The position numbers and the translations under genes were made by a program. A stretch of 64,000 nt of DNA from contig JBCCJA010000001.1 in NCBI GenBank assembly GCA_039045975.1, positions 1 through 64,000 of the forward strand. Direction: 5' to 3'. Positions within the stretch are counted from its first letter, which is position 1. The number at the start of each line of letters is the position of its first letter. This DNA is from JBCCJA01 sp039045975. GTDB lineage: Bacteria; Planctomycetota; Planctomycetia; Planctomycetales; Planctomycetaceae. The notes under the pieces are model-generated. The model had not been told where the DNA came from. It ran no database searches and was given only the letters and a program-made list of their open reading frames with translations. Of this stretch, positions 62,758 through 64,000 are shown piece by piece.

Positions 62758-64000
62758 ATGACCGACCGCAAACGCCCGGGGCGTGACGCCGAACGACTCG
62801 AGCTGCTCGTCGTCGATGACGACGCGGAGATCGCAGGCGATTTGGCCAGGCTCCTCGAACGCGTCGGACACTCTGTCGAGCACGCCGGGACCAGCGCCGA
62901 GGCCCTCGGACGGCTCCGCGCACACGCCTTCGACGTCGCGCTCGTCGACCTGCAGATGCCCGGTATGAGTGGGCTGCAGCTGCTCGACGAATTGGGGGCC
63001 GACGACCTCGACTGCGAGTTCGTCATGCTCACCGGACACGGCTCGATCGAGTCGGCCGTGACCGCGATGAAGCTCGGGGCCGCCGACTTTTTGACCAAGC
63101 CGGTCGGCCTGCAGGAACTCGACGTCGTCGTCCGCCGGGCCGCCGAGCGCCGGCGTATGCGGGTCGACAACCGCAGGCTGAAACTGCTGCTCGACCGCGC
63201 CCGTCCCGAGGGTGAGCTGATCGGGTCTTCGCCGCCGATGACCGCGCTCCGCACGTTGATCGAGCGGATCGCCGCCTCCGATCGGCCGGCGCTCGTCGTG
63301 GGCGAAAGCGGCACCGGCAAGGAGCTCGTCGCCCGGGCCCTCCACGCCGGCAGCGGGCGGGCCGACAAGCCGCTGGTCTCGTTCAACGGGGCCGCACTGG
63401 CCGAGACGCTCGCCGAAAGCGAATTGTTCGGACACGAGCGAGGTGCGTTTACCGGCGCTGATGAATCTCGACCGGGGCTGTTCGAGGCCGCCGACGGCGG
63501 GACGCTGTTCATCGACGAGGTCGGCGAGCTGCCGCAGTCGATCCAGGCGAAGCTGCTGCGGGCGTTGGAGGACGGGGCCGTGCGGCGGGTCGGTTCCGTC
63601 CGCGAGCGACGCGTCGACGTGCGGGTCATCGCGGCGACGAACCGTGACCTGGCGGCCGAGGCGGTCGCCGGGCGGTTCCGCGAGGATCTGCTTTACCGAC
63701 TGAACGTGCTCACGCTCGAAGTCCCGCCGCTGCGAGACCGTGAGGGCGACATCGCGTTGCTCGCGACCCACTTCGCGGGCGACGAGTGGGCGTTCGAAGA
63801 GGGCCTGACGGACAAGCTCGCGGCCTATGGCTGGCCCGGGAACGTCCGCCAACTCGCGAACGCGATCGAGCGGGCCAAGGTTCTGGCGACCGACCAGACG
63901 ATCCGGCAGAACGGCTTGCCGCCCGAAATCGTCGAACGTCTTACCGCGGTCCCGGTATCGGCGACTGACGCCGGCCTCGGGCGGGCCGGCAGCCTCGACG
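62758..64000 (+). CDS. NtrC-type sigma-54 response regulator (3' end beyond window)
   Basis: At least 414 codons from the ATG at 62758; the frame is still open at the window end. Receiver domain: VVDDDAEIAGDL, Asp64 in VALVDLQMPGMSG, FLTKPVG. AAA+ domain: Walker A GESGTGKE (182-189), the sigma-54-contacting GAFTGAD (229-235), Walker B GGTLFIDEVGELPQ, an arginine-finger-type RFREDLLYRLNVL, and the AYGWPGNVRQLANAIERA linker to the missing DNA-binding (Fis-type) end. It is expected to be the output of the upstream protoglobin kinase, turning on sigma-54 promoters. Confidence 0.92.
   Translation, partial: MTDRKRPGRDAERLELLVVDDDAEIAGDLARLLERVGHSVEHAGTSAEALGRLRAHAFDVALVDLQMPGMSGLQLLDELGADDLDCEFVMLTGHGSIESAVTAMKLGAADFLTKPVGLQELDVVVRRAAERRRMRVDNRRLKLLLDRARPEGELIGSSPPMTALRTLIERIAASDRPALVVGESGTGKELVARALHAGSGRADKPLVSFNGAALAETLAESELFGHERGAFTGADESRPGLFEAADGGTLFIDEVGELPQSIQAKLLRALEDGAVRRVGSVRERRVDVRVIAATNRDLAAEAVAGRFREDLLYRLNVLTLEVPPLRDREGDIALLATHFAGDEWAFEEGLTDKLAAYGWPGNVRQLANAIERAKVLATDQTIRQNGLPPEIVERLTAVPVSATDAGLGRAGSLD

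Overview
The window is a high-GC bacterial chromosome segment. It carries hallmarks of the phylum Planctomycetota: three prepilin-like DUF1559 proteins, DUF1549/DUF1553, DUF1501, DUF1552 and DUF1592-type secreted proteins (two of them with CxxCH motifs), four secreted sulfatases, and ECF sigma factors paired with FecR-like proteins or Ser/Thr kinases. GTG and TTG starts are common, and many neighbouring genes overlap by 4 or 8 nt, which suggests translational coupling. Family names rest on motif and sequence recognition by eye; no database search was run.

Layout. 1-7.6 kb: housekeeping and secreted genes (dihydroorotase, a glutaminyl cyclase lipoprotein, SPFH protein, ComM-like ATPase). 7.7-20.4 kb: a sugar-catabolic region (GH29 fucosidase, sulfatase, fuconolactonase-like hydrolase, Zn dehydrogenase, UxaE-like epimerase, XylR-like regulator) that also holds a sigma/FecR/DUF1559/lipoprotein module and a decayed IS3-type transposase. 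20.7-24.7 kb: a DUF1549/DUF1553-DUF1501-EF-hand operon. 25.2-29.1 kb: tRNA-Lys and a second DUF1559 module, in which a degenerate Ser/Thr kinase takes the place of FecR. 29.6-36.1 kb: an RNA-repair operon, hen1 - unknown gene - two nucleotidyltransferases - pnkp. 36.4-50.4 kb: a GH71/99-like protein, three sulfatases, DUF1552 and DUF1592 proteins, and a third sigma/FecR/DUF1559/lipoprotein module, nearly all on the minus strand. 50.4-51.1 kb: an integrase relic beside tRNA-Arg. 51.4-64 kb: glgC, a MacB/LolCDE-like ABC exporter, a thioesterase flanked by dispersed inverted repeats, an E2 acyltransferase, a Ser/Thr kinase, and a protoglobin histidine kinase with a lone receiver and a sigma-54 activator that runs off the window.

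The most notable system is the RNA-repair operon. Hen1 and the three-domain Pnkp are known to cooperate in sealing and 2'-O-methylating cut RNA. Here they are translationally chained to two different RlaP-like nucleotidyltransferases and to an unrecognised protein of visibly lower GC. The three DUF1559 modules show one output (prepilin-like protein, with or without a small secreted partner) wired to different sensory inputs. A second theme is degradation of sulfated, probably fucose- or uronate-containing polysaccharide.
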